Made by a program: the position numbers and the translations under genes
Part shown: in pieces, positions 24,931 through 34,700 of the stretch
Numbering within the stretch: the stretch's first letter is position 1
How the letters are laid out: every line of letters starts with the position of its first letter
DNA from: Mucilaginibacter inviolabilis
GTDB taxonomy: Bacteria > Bacteroidota > Bacteroidia > Sphingobacteriales > Sphingobacteriaceae
Direction: 5' to 3'
Length of the DNA stretch: 64,000 nt
Assembly (NCBI RefSeq): GCF_011089895.1
Contig: NZ_JAANAT010000001.1
Span: 2,728,001-2,792,000 of the forward strand
The notes under the pieces: model-generated
What the model saw: the letters and a program-made list of their open reading frames with translations, nothing else
Told to the model about the DNA's origin: nothing
The model's database searches: none

Positions 24931-26553
24931 CTAAACTTCGGTAGTCGATTTAACCCCTTTGTCAAAAAGACCGCTTAAACTGATCTCTTCTTCTTGTTGA
25001 GGGTAAACCTCGATACCGTGATCAAACACATCGATACCGCCTAAACCTGCTTCGCCATGTTCTTCGATACGTAGTTTCCATGGATTTGGTAGTTTATTGA
25101 TGATAAACATCATAACAAAGGTTACTACAAACACAGCTGCAGTAATAGCAAAGCTACCGATGGCCTGAGCTTTCAATACACCAAAACCACCACCATATAA
25201 TAAACCGGTTACCGGTGCTGAATTATCGGCTCCTGTTGGGCCTGTAGCACCAAACTGACCTGATGCGAATAAGCCTAATGATAAAGTACCCCAGATACCG
25301 CAAAGACCGTGAACAGAAACTGCGCCAACCGGATCGTCGATACGGAACCACTCAATAATATAAACACCTGCAAATATCACGAAGCCGGCAACCGCACCTA
25401 ATAAGATAGCACCAAAGGGACTAACCCAGTAGCATGGGCAGGTAATAGCAACCAAACCACCTAAAAAGCCATTGATGGTAAAGGCCAGATCGAACTTGCC
25501 TTTTGTCGGGCCCCACCAAAGGGCAGCCAGCATAGCGGCAAAACCACCGGCGCAAGCAGCAAGAGTAGTATTAGCAGCCACGCGACCAATACCCTGCATA
25601 TCCATTGCAGACAGGGTTGATCCCGGGTTAAAGCCATACCAGCCAAACCATAATATAAAACCACCTACTGCAGCAACCAATAAGTTATGACCGGCAGGTA
25701 ATCCGCCTTTTTCTTTATCGTCGCGGGCGAAAATCCTTCCTAAACGTGGGCCTAACACCATAGCACCGGCCAATGACGCCACACCACCAATAGTATGTAC
25801 CACGGTTGAACCGGCAAAATCACGAAAAGGCTGACCTAATGTTGGCAGGAAACCACCTGTAGCTCCCATGGTAGCCAGGAAACCATCCGGACCCCAGGCC
25901 CAGTGACCAATTATTGGGTAAATAAAACCTGTAATACCTATACTGTATAAAATATCGCCACGGAAACTTGTACGACCAATCATGGCACCAGATACAATAG
26001 TTGAACAGGTATCAGCAAAAGCATACTGAAATATCCAGTGAGCCAAAAGCGGGATACCGGTTGCACCATAAGTAGCCGGAGTATTTTGTAAAAAGAACCA
26101 ATTAGTAATGGTTTTGCCATCGGCGCCTAAACCACCCCAGCCAATAAAGCCATTACCGTTACCAAACATAAAGGCGTAACCTATTGCATAAAACAATAAC
26201 CCGCACAGGCATGTATCAAAAATACACTCCATTAAAACGTTAACCGTTTCTCTTTTACGGGCAAAGCCAGCCTCAAGCATCACAAAACCTGCCTGCATAC
26301 CAAAAACCAAAAAGGCAGCAACCAATGTCCACACCGTATTAACGGTATTGATGAGTGCTGTTTCATGAGCGGTATAAGTGTCGGCAGCGTGAGCAGATGA
26401 GCCTAATAAGCCAGGCAAACTGATCATGGCCACCAATACCAGCCCTAAACCAATCATTTTTCCTGTTAAAATGGTGGCTCCCAGCGCCCATTTTTCACGT
26501 GACAGTTGTCGGACTGCACTCAGGAGGTTGTGTTTTGTTGAACTTACTTTCAT
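24931..26553 (-). CDS. amt: ammonium transporter (Amt family), long form
   Basis: A 540-residue Amt with an N-terminal extension: a basic stretch, then a hydrophobic segment ending SSAHAADTYTAHETALINTV, which could be a cleaved signal peptide. The channel core has LVAAFLVFGMQAGFVMLEAG with FARKRETVNVLMECIFDTCL, GSTVVHTIGGVASLAGAMVL with the first pore His, and VSVHGLCGIWGTLSLGLFAS with the second. The longer C-terminal tail (EHGEAGLGGIDVFDHGIEVY) contains the conserved Gly-rich segment that couples to gating. It is divergent from GlnN across a 566-base AT-rich gap, which is a natural point for joint nitrogen control. Confidence 0.94.
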   Translation of the reverse strand: MKVSSTKHNLLSAVRQLSREKWALGATILTGKMIGLGLVLVAMISLPGLLGSSAHAADTYTAHETALINTVNTVWTLVAAFLVFGMQAGFVMLEAGFARKRETVNVLMECIFDTCLCGLLFYAIGYAFMFGNGNGFIGWGGLGADGKTITNWFFLQNTPATYGATGIPLLAHWIFQYAFADTCSTIVSGAMIGRTSFRGDILYSIGITGFIYPIIGHWAWGPDGFLATMGATGGFLPTLGQPFRDFAGSTVVHTIGGVASLAGAMVLGPRLGRIFARDDKEKGGLPAGHNLLVAAVGGFILWFGWYGFNPGSTLSAMDMQGIGRVAANTTLAACAGGFAAMLAALWWGPTKGKFDLAFTINGFLGGLVAITCPCYWVSPFGAILLGAVAGFVIFAGVYIIEWFRIDDPVGAVSVHGLCGIWGTLSLGLFASGQFGATGPTGADNSAPVTGLLYGGGFGVLKAQAIGSFAITAAVFVVTFVMMFIINKLPNPWKLRIEEHGEAGLGGIDVFDHGIEVYPQQEEEISLSGLFDKGVKSTTEV

Positions 26554-26558
26554 TTGTC

Positions 26559-26625
26559 TTTAATTTAGTTTGATTGTTTTTAAAAGTTTAATTTAGTTTG
26601 ATTGTTTATATAATTAAGCTTGATT
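26559..26625 (-). repeat. 28-bp-spaced direct repeats in the amt leader
   Basis: TTTAATTTAGTTTGATTGTT occurs at 26559 and again at 26587, and a weaker third copy AATTAAGCTTGATTG lies near 26612. Spacing is 28 then about 25 bases. They sit 6-70 bases upstream of the amt start codon, where a regulator or RNA structure would act. Confidence 0.75.
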
Positions 26626-27080
26626 GTGGGTTAAATTTTACAAATTCATCAAATTCACTCAAAAATCCCCTCTTCTTCCCTTTAAATTATTGTTATTTTT
26701 ATAAAAAACACAATAATTATGATGTTTCTGTAAATTATTTTCTGAAATTATGTAGTTATTTTAATAATAACAAATTTTTAACAAGAAAATAACGTTACAA
26801 AATACAATATTTATGAAAATTGTAAATCAAAACTAAAAATCAAGTCATATTTTGATGATTTTGAAATTTAATTCACTTAGAAATTGATATAAATTGTTTC
26901 AATGGAAAAAATTCAATCATTTTTTATAAAAAAGTCTGATTTTTTCATTTTTTAGAACAAAAAACAGGCAAAAAACTTTCAAAAGTTCAGTTTAAATCAA
27001 AATCAAGACATCAAAAGGGCATTTTTCAAAACATTCATCATTTTAGGATCATTAACTACTTACATCATATTTCCTTTAAT

Positions 27081-27115
27081 TTTTGTGTATATTTTAAATG
27101 ATAGTTCTATTTTTG
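27081..27115 (+). promoter_or_regulatory. possible glnN promoter
   Basis: TATTTTTG at 27108-27115 matches the TAnnTTTG -7 box. A TTTTG lies 22 bases upstream, three longer than the usual 19. Transcription would begin near 27120, about 27 bases before the chosen ATG. Confidence 0.5.
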
Positions 27116-27146
27116 AAAGTTGACCTTTATTTTAACCTCATATCTT

Positions 27147-29321
27147 ATGTCTAACATCCGATTTAAAGCACTACAGGACGTTCTGAGCAGAACCATCCCG
27201 GAAGTGAAAGCTCCTTCTTCAAAAATTTCAGATTACTTTGGCGCCAACGTTTTCGATAAAAAGAAAATGAAGGAATATCTTTCTACAGAAGCTTACCAGG
27301 GTATCATTAACTCTATTGAAAAAGGAGAACCAATTCCGCGCGACCTGGCCGAGCAAATTGCTGCCGCCATGAAATCATGGGCATTGGGTAAAGGAGCAAC
27401 ACATTACACACACTGGTTTCAGCCCCTTACCGGTACCACTGCCGAAAAACACGATGCTTTTTTTGAACCTACCGCTGACGGTGGCGCTATTGAGCGTTTT
27501 TCGGGCGATGCCTTATCACAGCAAGAGCCGGATGCATCGAGCTTTCCTAGCGGCGGTATCCGCAATACATTCGAGGCCCGTGGTTATACCGCCTGGGATC
27601 CGTCATCACCTGCATTTTTGATGGCCCGTACCTTATGTATACCCACCGTATTTGTATCCTACACCGGCGAAGCCCTGGACTATAAAGTACCTTTATTAAA
27701 AGCGCTGAGCGTTTTAGATAAGGCCGCAGTTGATGTTTGCCATTATTTTGATAAGGGTATTGAAAAAGTAAATGCTTCATTAGGTATCGAACAGGAGTAT
27801 TTCCTGGTTGATATTGCCTTATTTAATGCACGTCCAGATCTGTATTTAACCGGGCGTACATTGTTTGGCCATATATCGGCCAAAAACCAGCAGTTAGAAG
27901 ATCACTATTTCGGGTCGATCCCGGAACGTGTATATGCTTATATGCAGGATATGGAAGCCGAGGCCTTATTATTAGGTATACCTTTAAAAACACGTCATAA
28001 TGAGGTTGCGCCATCACAATTTGAGTGTGCACCTATTTATGAAGAAATAAACCTGGCCATTGATCACAATCAATTGCTAATGGACCTGATGGACCGTGTT
28101 GCCCGTCGTCATAACTTTAAAGTTCTGCTGCATGAAAAACCTTATGCCGGCATCAATGGCTCAGGCAAGCACAATAACTGGTCGTTGATCACCAACACAG
28201 GTAAAAATTTGTTGTCGCCAGGCAAAACGCCTAAGAATAACCTCATGTTCCTTACCTTCTTTGTCAATACCATCAAAGCGGTTTATGAACATGCCGATCT
28301 GTTAAGGGCATCTATCGCTTCGGTAAATAATGATCACCGTCTGGGTGCCAACGAGGCTCCACCGGCTATTATCTCTATTTTCCTGGGCAGCCAGTTGAAT
28401 GATGTATTGGATGAAATAGAAACTTCAAGGATCAGCAAAAAGATCAAAGAAGATAACCTGCTATGGCAAGGCATCCCGAAGATTCCGCAGATATTGCCCG
28501 ATAACACCGACCGTAACCGCACCTCGCCTTTTGCCTTTACCGGTAACAAGTTTGAGTTACGCGCCGTTGGTTCATCAGCAAACTCTGCCAGCCCGATGAC
28601 GGTGCTGAACCTGATCGTTGCTGACCAGCTTAAAAAGTTCAAGTTTGACGTAGATAAGCTGATCAAAAAAGGTGAGAAAAAAGATGTGGCCCTGTTAATG
28701 GTGATCAAAAAATATATTAAAGAGTCGAAAAGCATCCGCTTTGAGGGTAATGGCTATAGTGATGCCTGGGAAAAAGAAGCAGAGGTAAGAGGTTTATCCA
28801 ACATCAAAACCACGCCAAAAGCGCTGGATGCTATGTTATCTGAAAAAACCGATATCCTTTTTGCAGAAACCGGCATATTTACTCCGCGCGAAGCGCATGC
28901 CCGTCATGAAATTTTACTGGATGCCTTTTATAAGAAACTACAGATCGAGGCACGTGTTATTGGCGAGCTGGTACTGAATGTGATCATTCCATCGGCTATT
29001 GCCTACCAATCCAAACTCATCGAAAACGTAAAGGGCCTCAAAGACCTTGGTTTAAGCAACGACACTTACGCCGCCCAACTGGATATTATTACTAAAATAT
29101 CTGAACATGTGAACTTTATTAAATCCAACGTGGAGCAAATGGTTAATGAGCGCAAAAAAGCCAATGTGATTGAAGACATACGCCAACGCGCCATTGATTA
29201 TGACGAAAAGGTAAAATCATTCTTCCAACCGATACGTTACCATGTAGATAAACTGGAGCAGCTAATAGATGACACCTTGTGGCCACTGCCAAAATTTAGG
29301 GAGTTGCTGTTTATTAAATAA
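27147..29321 (+). CDS. glnN: glutamine synthetase type III
   Basis: A 724-residue GSIII, which joins ammonia to glutamate with ATP and is the typical glutamine synthetase of Bacteroidota. I use the ATG at 27147 (MSNIRFKALQDVLSRTIPEV), since the nine residues before it would lie in the leader. Landmarks are WFQPLTGTTAEKHDAFFEPT, the FPSGGIRNTFEARGYTAWDP block, GIEQEYFLVD with metal-binding Glu, TRHNEVAPSQFE, and INGSGKHNNWSLITNTG for ATP binding. Substrate-contact motifs NNDHRLGANEAPPAI and DRNRTSPFAFTGNKFELRAV follow. It is divergent from the long amt and would use the ammonium that transporter brings in. Confidence 0.96.
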   Translation: MSNIRFKALQDVLSRTIPEVKAPSSKISDYFGANVFDKKKMKEYLSTEAYQGIINSIEKGEPIPRDLAEQIAAAMKSWALGKGATHYTHWFQPLTGTTAEKHDAFFEPTADGGAIERFSGDALSQQEPDASSFPSGGIRNTFEARGYTAWDPSSPAFLMARTLCIPTVFVSYTGEALDYKVPLLKALSVLDKAAVDVCHYFDKGIEKVNASLGIEQEYFLVDIALFNARPDLYLTGRTLFGHISAKNQQLEDHYFGSIPERVYAYMQDMEAEALLLGIPLKTRHNEVAPSQFECAPIYEEINLAIDHNQLLMDLMDRVARRHNFKVLLHEKPYAGINGSGKHNNWSLITNTGKNLLSPGKTPKNNLMFLTFFVNTIKAVYEHADLLRASIASVNNDHRLGANEAPPAIISIFLGSQLNDVLDEIETSRISKKIKEDNLLWQGIPKIPQILPDNTDRNRTSPFAFTGNKFELRAVGSSANSASPMTVLNLIVADQLKKFKFDVDKLIKKGEKKDVALLMVIKKYIKESKSIRFEGNGYSDAWEKEAEVRGLSNIKTTPKALDAMLSEKTDILFAETGIFTPREAHARHEILLDAFYKKLQIEARVIGELVLNVIIPSAIAYQSKLIENVKGLKDLGLSNDTYAAQLDIITKISEHVNFIKSNVEQMVNERKKANVIEDIRQRAIDYDEKVKSFFQPIRYHVDKLEQLIDDTLWPLPKFRELLFIK

Positions 29322-29363
29322 GCACTAATTGTTACGAATTAAAGCGAATTCCACTAATTTTTT

Positions 29364-29397
29364 GAAAGAGTCGGCTATGGCCGACTCTTTCTTTTTT
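29364..29397 (+). terminator. terminator of glnN
   Basis: GAAAGAGTCGGC (29364-29375) and GCCGACTCTTTC (29380-29391) pair around TATG, followed by six T. It is a textbook intrinsic terminator, 42 bases after the glnN stop. Confidence 0.93.
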
Positions 29398-29414
29398 AGC
29401 CCCTTCTTTCCGCA

Positions 29415-29515
29415 CGTCATTGCGAGGCACGAAGCAATCTCTACAAAGGCAGGTCAACTATACATACTTGCTCTGTACAGCATAGAGATTGCTTCGTACC
29501 TCGCAATGACGCGCT
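29415..29515. repeat. REP-like unit, GTCATTGCGAGG type
   Basis: CGTCATTGCGAGGCACGAAG, continuing CAATCTCTA, is matched by TAGAGATTGCTTCGTACCTC and GCAATGACGCG. The right half of the same unit recurs alone at 44870-44904. Confidence 0.85.
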
Positions 29516-29624
29516 TATAATTATGGATTTAAATTCATTAATCCGTATCAATTAGCACCTCTTTAAATTCGTGTAATTAGTATAAATTCGTGACAATTCG
29601 TGTCAAAATCATTAGTTTTGCGCC

Positions 29625-30803
29625 ATGGTTTCTTCACAACGTTATGATCAACGTGGCGTATCTGCCTCTAAGGATGATGTACACAATGCAATAAAAAATA
29701 TCGACAAAGGTATTTTCCCTCAAGCTTTCTGCAAAATTGTACCCGATATATTAACCGGCGATGAGGAATATTGCAATATTATGCATGCCGATGGTGCAGG
29801 TACCAAATCATCATTAGCTTATACTTATTGGAAAGAAACCGGCGACATTTCGGTATGGCGCGGCATAGCCCAGGATGCTATCATCATGAATCTTGACGAT
29901 CTGCTTTGCGTGGGCGCTACGGATAATATCCTGCTGTCATCAACCATCGGCCGTAACAAAAATCTGATCCCCGGAGAAGTGATTACCGCCATTATCAACG
30001 GTACTGAAGAAATATTGAGCGAGCTGCGTGATGCAGGAATCGGCATCTACTCTACCGGTGGCGAAACCGCCGATGTGGGCGACCTGGTGCGTACCATCAT
30101 TGTCGACTCGACCGTTACCTGTCGCATGAAACGCGAGGATGTAATATCCAATCACCGCATCCAGCCGGGTGATGTGATTGTGGGCTTAGCCTCGTACGGA
30201 CAAGCTAATTACGAAAAAGAATATAACGGCGGCATGGGCTCCAATGGACTGACATCTGCCCGTCATGATGTATTTAACAAAACCATAGCTGATAAATATC
30301 CGGAAAGCTATGATGCTGCCATTCCTTATGAGCTGATCTTCAGTGGCAGCAAAAACCTGACTGATAAAATTGACATAGGCAACAACCAATCGGTAACAGC
30401 TGGTAAACTGGTATTGAGTGCTACCCGTACCTACGCTCCTATTATCAAAAAAATGCTCGATGCTTACCGTAGTCAGATACATGGCATGGTACATTGCAGT
30501 GGTGGCGCACAAACCAAGGTGCTACACTTTATTGAGAATCTACATATTATTAAGGATAACCTTTTCCCCGTTCCACCGCTATTTAAGCTCATCCAGGAAG
30601 AATCAAAAACCAGCTGGCAAGAAATGTACAAGGTTTTCAATATGGGTCACCGCATGGAGCTTTATGTGCCCCAGGAAATCGCTGCAGAGCTGATATCCAT
30701 ATCTCAAAGTTTTGGTGTTGACGCGCAAATTATCGGTCGCGTTGAAAAAGCTGATACTAAAAAAGTAACGGTAACATCAGAATTTGGGGTATTTGAGTAT
30801 TAA
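29625..30803 (+). CDS. purM: phosphoribosylformylglycinamidine cyclo-ligase (AIR synthase)
   Basis: A 392-residue PurM, closing FGAM to AIR in de novo purine synthesis. The start RYDQRGVSASKDDVHNAI, the glycine-rich DGAGTKSSLAYTYW, the NLDDLLCVGATD active-site segment, GGETADVGDLVRTIIVDST, and GLASYGQ near the middle are PurM hallmarks in the form usual for Bacteroidota, somewhat longer than the E. coli enzyme. It is separate from purL. A -7-like TAGTTTTG lies only four bases before the ATG, so the mRNA may be nearly leaderless. Confidence 0.93.
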   Translation: MVSSQRYDQRGVSASKDDVHNAIKNIDKGIFPQAFCKIVPDILTGDEEYCNIMHADGAGTKSSLAYTYWKETGDISVWRGIAQDAIIMNLDDLLCVGATDNILLSSTIGRNKNLIPGEVITAIINGTEEILSELRDAGIGIYSTGGETADVGDLVRTIIVDSTVTCRMKREDVISNHRIQPGDVIVGLASYGQANYEKEYNGGMGSNGLTSARHDVFNKTIADKYPESYDAAIPYELIFSGSKNLTDKIDIGNNQSVTAGKLVLSATRTYAPIIKKMLDAYRSQIHGMVHCSGGAQTKVLHFIENLHIIKDNLFPVPPLFKLIQEESKTSWQEMYKVFNMGHRMELYVPQEIAAELISISQSFGVDAQIIGRVEKADTKKVTVTSEFGVFEY

Positions 30804-30814
30804 AGGAGAAGCAA

Positions 30815-30952
30815 GATAATAAGAGTCAGGAATCAAGACAGAAAAATATCTATGCATAAAAACATGCTTCAATAGTTGTGTTTTTAAAGACCGTCAACTG
30901 TTATTGCTTTTTTCTTGTATCTTGACTTCTTGGTTCTTGACTCCAAAAAAAT
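30815..30952. repeat. word-type inverted repeat (AATCAAGAGTCAGG family)
   Basis: AATAAGAGTCAGGAATCAAG near 30818 is complemented by TTGTATCTTGACTTCTTGGT and CTTGACTCC ending near 30945, just before the sterol-desaturase-like start at 30959. Related words occur at 4605, 13370, 21092-21258 and 61303-61320. Confidence 0.7.
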
Positions 30953-30958
30953 TCGCCT

Positions 30959-31648
30959 ATGCTCAGGTTCTTGTCGGCACAATCATCTTTTAATCTTTGG
31001 GTGATATTTTTGGCCGAGAATCTACTCGTCACTGTACTAGCGTTGCTATTCGGCTGGTTGGTGCTTCAATTTAATCGCAAGCCCATCAAAGCAGCTTCCC
31101 GCAAGGAGGTATTCATCTGTATTTTAACCAACGTAATAAATACTGTGATAACCTATGCCGGCTTTTGGCTTTGGAAACATGGTTATATCCTGTTAAGCTA
31201 TACCTTATCCTGGCGTATCCTCTTTGACTTTGTAACGCTTTTTATACTGATGGACCTGGCCATGTTCCTGTTCCATTACGCTATACACCGTTCTGTATTG
31301 TATAAAGCTATCCACCGGTTCCATCATCATTATGCCGATCCTATCCCTATTGATTTGTTTGTACTGCACCCGTTGGAAACAGTAGGTTTTGGCTCATTAT
31401 GGCTCGTGATGCTCCTGCTATTCAACTTTAATTTTTACGCCGTTTTTATTTACCTGATGGCTAATGTATTCTTTGGCATTATGGGACATTTAGGCATAGA
31501 ACCTATTCCTCAAAGCATCCGGAAGGTTACTCCCTTTAAGTACCTGGGAACGTCGTCTTTTCATCATCAGCATCATTTAAATATCAATCACAATTTTGGC
31601 TTTTATACCAACATTTGGGATAAACTTTTCGGAACTTATAAAGGGTGA
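30959..31648 (+). CDS. sterol desaturase / fatty-acid hydroxylase family protein
   Basis: A 229-residue membrane di-iron oxygenase. The eight-His signature is present: FHYAIHRSVLYKAIHRFHHH gives HxxxH and HxxHH, and SSFHHQHHLNINHNFGF gives the last cluster. Four membrane segments are visible (about residues 12-32, 48-68, 80-110 and 140-165). Relatives hydroxylate fatty acids, carotenoids or sterol-like lipids. The small size and Bacteroidota origin favour lipid hydroxylation, but the substrate is not determined. It is followed by an exceptionally long perfect hairpin shared with the convergent receptor gene. Confidence 0.88.
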   Translation: MLRFLSAQSSFNLWVIFLAENLLVTVLALLFGWLVLQFNRKPIKAASRKEVFICILTNVINTVITYAGFWLWKHGYILLSYTLSWRILFDFVTLFILMDLAMFLFHYAIHRSVLYKAIHRFHHHYADPIPIDLFVLHPLETVGFGSLWLVMLLLFNFNFYAVFIYLMANVFFGIMGHLGIEPIPQSIRKVTPFKYLGTSSFHHQHHLNINHNFGFYTNIWDKLFGTYKG

Positions 31649-31688
31649 TTTGGGGAGTAAGGATTTGGGGAACAAGGAGCAAAGATTT

Positions 31689-31747
31689 CAGGACTATAAA
31701 AGAAAAAGCCCGGCCAAATTGGCCGGGCTTTTTCTTTTATAGTCCTG
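31689..31747. terminator. 29-bp perfect inverted repeat, bidirectional terminator
   Basis: A stem from CAGGACTATAAAAGAAAAAG through GCCCGGCCAA is mirrored exactly by TTGGCCGGGC and onward to TATAGTCCTG, with a single A at the centre. The GC-rich top with A and T runs on both sides gives a terminator for the converging hydroxylase and receptor transcripts. It is much longer than a normal terminator stem. Confidence 0.9.
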
Positions 31748-31762
31748 TTTCAGGAGCAAAGA

Positions 31763-34700
31763 TTAGTTAAATATATATCTAACACCTAGCTGAGCCTGGA
31801 AACGTGAGAACTGGCTGAAATCTGTTTTGTATGAGTTAGTAACAGGTATCTGGTTATTAGCATCCAGATAAGGGAATGAGTAAGTAGCTCTGCCTGTAGT
31901 GGCATCTTTACCCATATACCTTAACACGCTTGCTGCACCAAAATTGTTACCGCTTATTGCTGATACCTGGTAGTTACCCCAGTTACGGTTCAATAAGTTA
32001 GTGAAGTTAATTACATCAAAAGTAACTTCAATGGTATTTTTGGTTTTGCCTGCTTTTACAAAAAAGTCTTGTGCAAAGTGCAAGTCAACTCTTTTATAAG
32101 TAGGCAATATAGTACCGTTTCTTTGAGCATACTGACCTCTGTGCTGGCTCAGGTATGGATCCTGATTGATAAAGTTGTTTAACTGAGTCCAGATTTGGGC
32201 TGGTGTACGTGTATCAACCTGACCATTTGCTGCCTTAGGAGCTGCAACCAGGATAAGATCACTTTGATTTTTAGGAATATACATCAAATCATTCGTAGCA
32301 CCATCACCGTTAGGGTCATTGGCAGTAAGGTATGATATAGAACCATTGTTTGATGCTTCAAATACTAAACCAACAGTAGTAGCTAAGTTTTTAGCGTACT
32401 CTTTACGGTATGATACGGTTGCAATGATACGGTTTGGCTGTACATATGAACTGTTCGACAGGTTATCTGCATTTGGGTTACCTGCAACATAGCGGGTATT
32501 CCAAATGGTTGCAGCAGTTGAACCACCGTCGTTAACATCTTTTGATTTGGTGTAAGTGTAAGCTACACTGGCAGCAAAACCATTGGTAAAGCTTTTTTGT
32601 AACTGACCGGTAACAAAGTATGAGAAACCTTTGCTGGTGTTTTTCATATAATACAAACCGGTAATTGATGGGTTTTGAGCGGTTGCCGCTGCTGCTGCTG
32701 GTGTAGTGTTTTTAGAATCATACTGTATTTGACCTTCAACACCCGGAAGTGTGGTATAGCCATCAGACAATACTAAGTTCTGGTGATAGATAGCACGGAT
32801 ATCTTTGGTGTAAGCACCTTCGATAGTACCGATGATACCGCCAGGCAATTTTTGGTCAACAGCCAAGTTTGTTCTCCAGATTTTTGGATATTTCAGGTTC
32901 GGATCAGCCACATCTAGTTCATAAGATGTACTGGCAGCACCTGCAGCAGGGCGGTTTGCATTAACATTTGGGTTAAATATTAATTGTTGGTTTTGTGCCG
33001 GAGTATTTCCTTTAGCACCATTTACAATAGTATTTGCACCAAATAATAATCCGTTGTTTGAAGCCTGGTTAGATATCCATACAAATGGCACCGGACCGGT
33101 AAATAAACCAGAACCACCACGTACCTGGGTAGAGCCATCGCCATTTACATCCCAGTTAAAGCCTACACGAGGTGAAAGTTGCACTCTGTTTTTTGGCAAT
33201 TTAGATACATCAACATGTGTACCACCCTGGAAAGTAAGCGCAGCCGCATTAGCGTTAGGGGCTAGTGAAGTTGGGAATACGTTATAATCGGCCCTTAAAC
33301 CATAGGTTAACCTAAAGTTATCGGTAACATGGTATTTATCCTGTACATATACGCTATAGATAGATGCTTTGATTTTAGCAAACGGGAACCCGCTGCCTAC
33401 CGCTGAATAACGTAAGGTGTAAGCCTGAGCCGGTAATCCATTGATAAAATCAGAAGCTGAATTATAAGTATATAAACCATTGTAATCCGGAGCAAAGCCG
33501 TTAGTGTAGCTTTGGATCTGGTTGCTGGTACCAATAGTGAACTCATGCTTACCTGAATAAATGGTAAAGTCATCAGCAAACTGCCATATATTGGTATTTA
33601 ATACGTTACCAGCAGTATAAAGCTCAGAACCAAAACTGGTTGCTGTGGCATTTGCCGGGGAAGTAACTACACCATTAGCATCAGAAGCGCCGTTGCCGAT
33701 ATCAACCATTGGTAATGTACCATTCCCCAGGAAATTACGATAATCTCTTAATGCCGAATAACCTACAGTAAGTTTGTTCGACATAGAGTTGCTGATACGG
33801 GTATTTAACTCTACTATACCAATATTGAAATTATTATTAATGGTGTAGCCTGAACCGTAGAAAGGCAGGGTATTAATTCCCGGCGTACGGGTTGTACCAT
33901 AACCTATACCAGCATTGGTGATACCTGAGTTACTGGCTGGCTGATCTTTAAATGATTTTAAGTAGAAATATTTCGCACTTAAAGTATTATTTTTATCAAT
34001 GTTCCAGTCTAATTTAGCGGTTAATTTATTGCTTGAAGTTCTGTAAACATAGTTTTCATAAGCTCCCGGATCATAACCATAGCTGGCTAATTTGGCTTTA
34101 ATAGCATCTAAAGTGCTGGCCTGAACGTTTGAAACGTTTGCACCACTTAAGCCCGGACGACCGGCAACATAAACGCTTGCAGGTGGCTGGCTGATTCTTT
34201 CCTGCTCACCGGATACAAACAAGAACAATTTATTTTTGATGATCGGACCACCTACGGCAACACCATCTGTATGATAATCAAACGGAGTGATTGGCACATT
34301 GGTTGTACCTGCATGGTAACCGGTTAATTTGGTACCACGACCATAATAATAAACTGTACCTTTTACCTGGTTGGTACCTGACTTTACTACAGTGTTAACA
34401 CCAGCGCCGGTAAAGTTACCCTGACGTACGTCATAAGGAGCAATATCAACCTGGATCTGATCGATCGCATCTAATGATATTGGTTGTGAACTGGCCTGGC
34501 CCCCCAAAGTACCTGATAAACCAAAAGAGTTGTTGAACAAAGCACCATCAACAGTAATGTTGTTATAAGTACTTGCACGACCACCAAAAGCTAAACCATT
34601 AGCAGAAGGTGTTAACTTGGTAAAATCCTGTAATGAACGGGCAATAGTAGGCAGGTTTTCAATTTGCTGACGGCTAATGGTTTCGCGCGCGCCGGTACGT

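Larger units (their letters stand above)
26554..27119. other. 566-base AT-rich divergent control region
   Basis: This gap separates the long amt (minus) from glnN (plus). It holds three copies of a TTTAATTTAGTTTGATTGTTT-like unit next to amt and a glnN promoter near 27108, both listed separately. No coding frame is convincing and no sigma-54 site of the TGGCAC-N5-TTGC type is visible. The length and composition suggest control elements for both genes. Confidence 0.5.
29322..29624. other. gap with terminator, REP unit and AATTCGTG words
   Basis: After glnN there are, in order, a strong terminator (29364-29397), a REP-like unit (29415-29515), and a run with AAATTCGTGT, AAATTCGTGA and CAATTCGTGT at about 29570-29605. 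The words ACGAATTAAAGCGAATTCC near 29335 are their approximate complement. No gene is present. Confidence 0.6.

Noticed and set aside
26554..27119. Sigma-54 promoter between amt and glnN
   Set aside because: No TGGCAC-N5-TTGC pattern was found; a TAnnTTTG box fits better.
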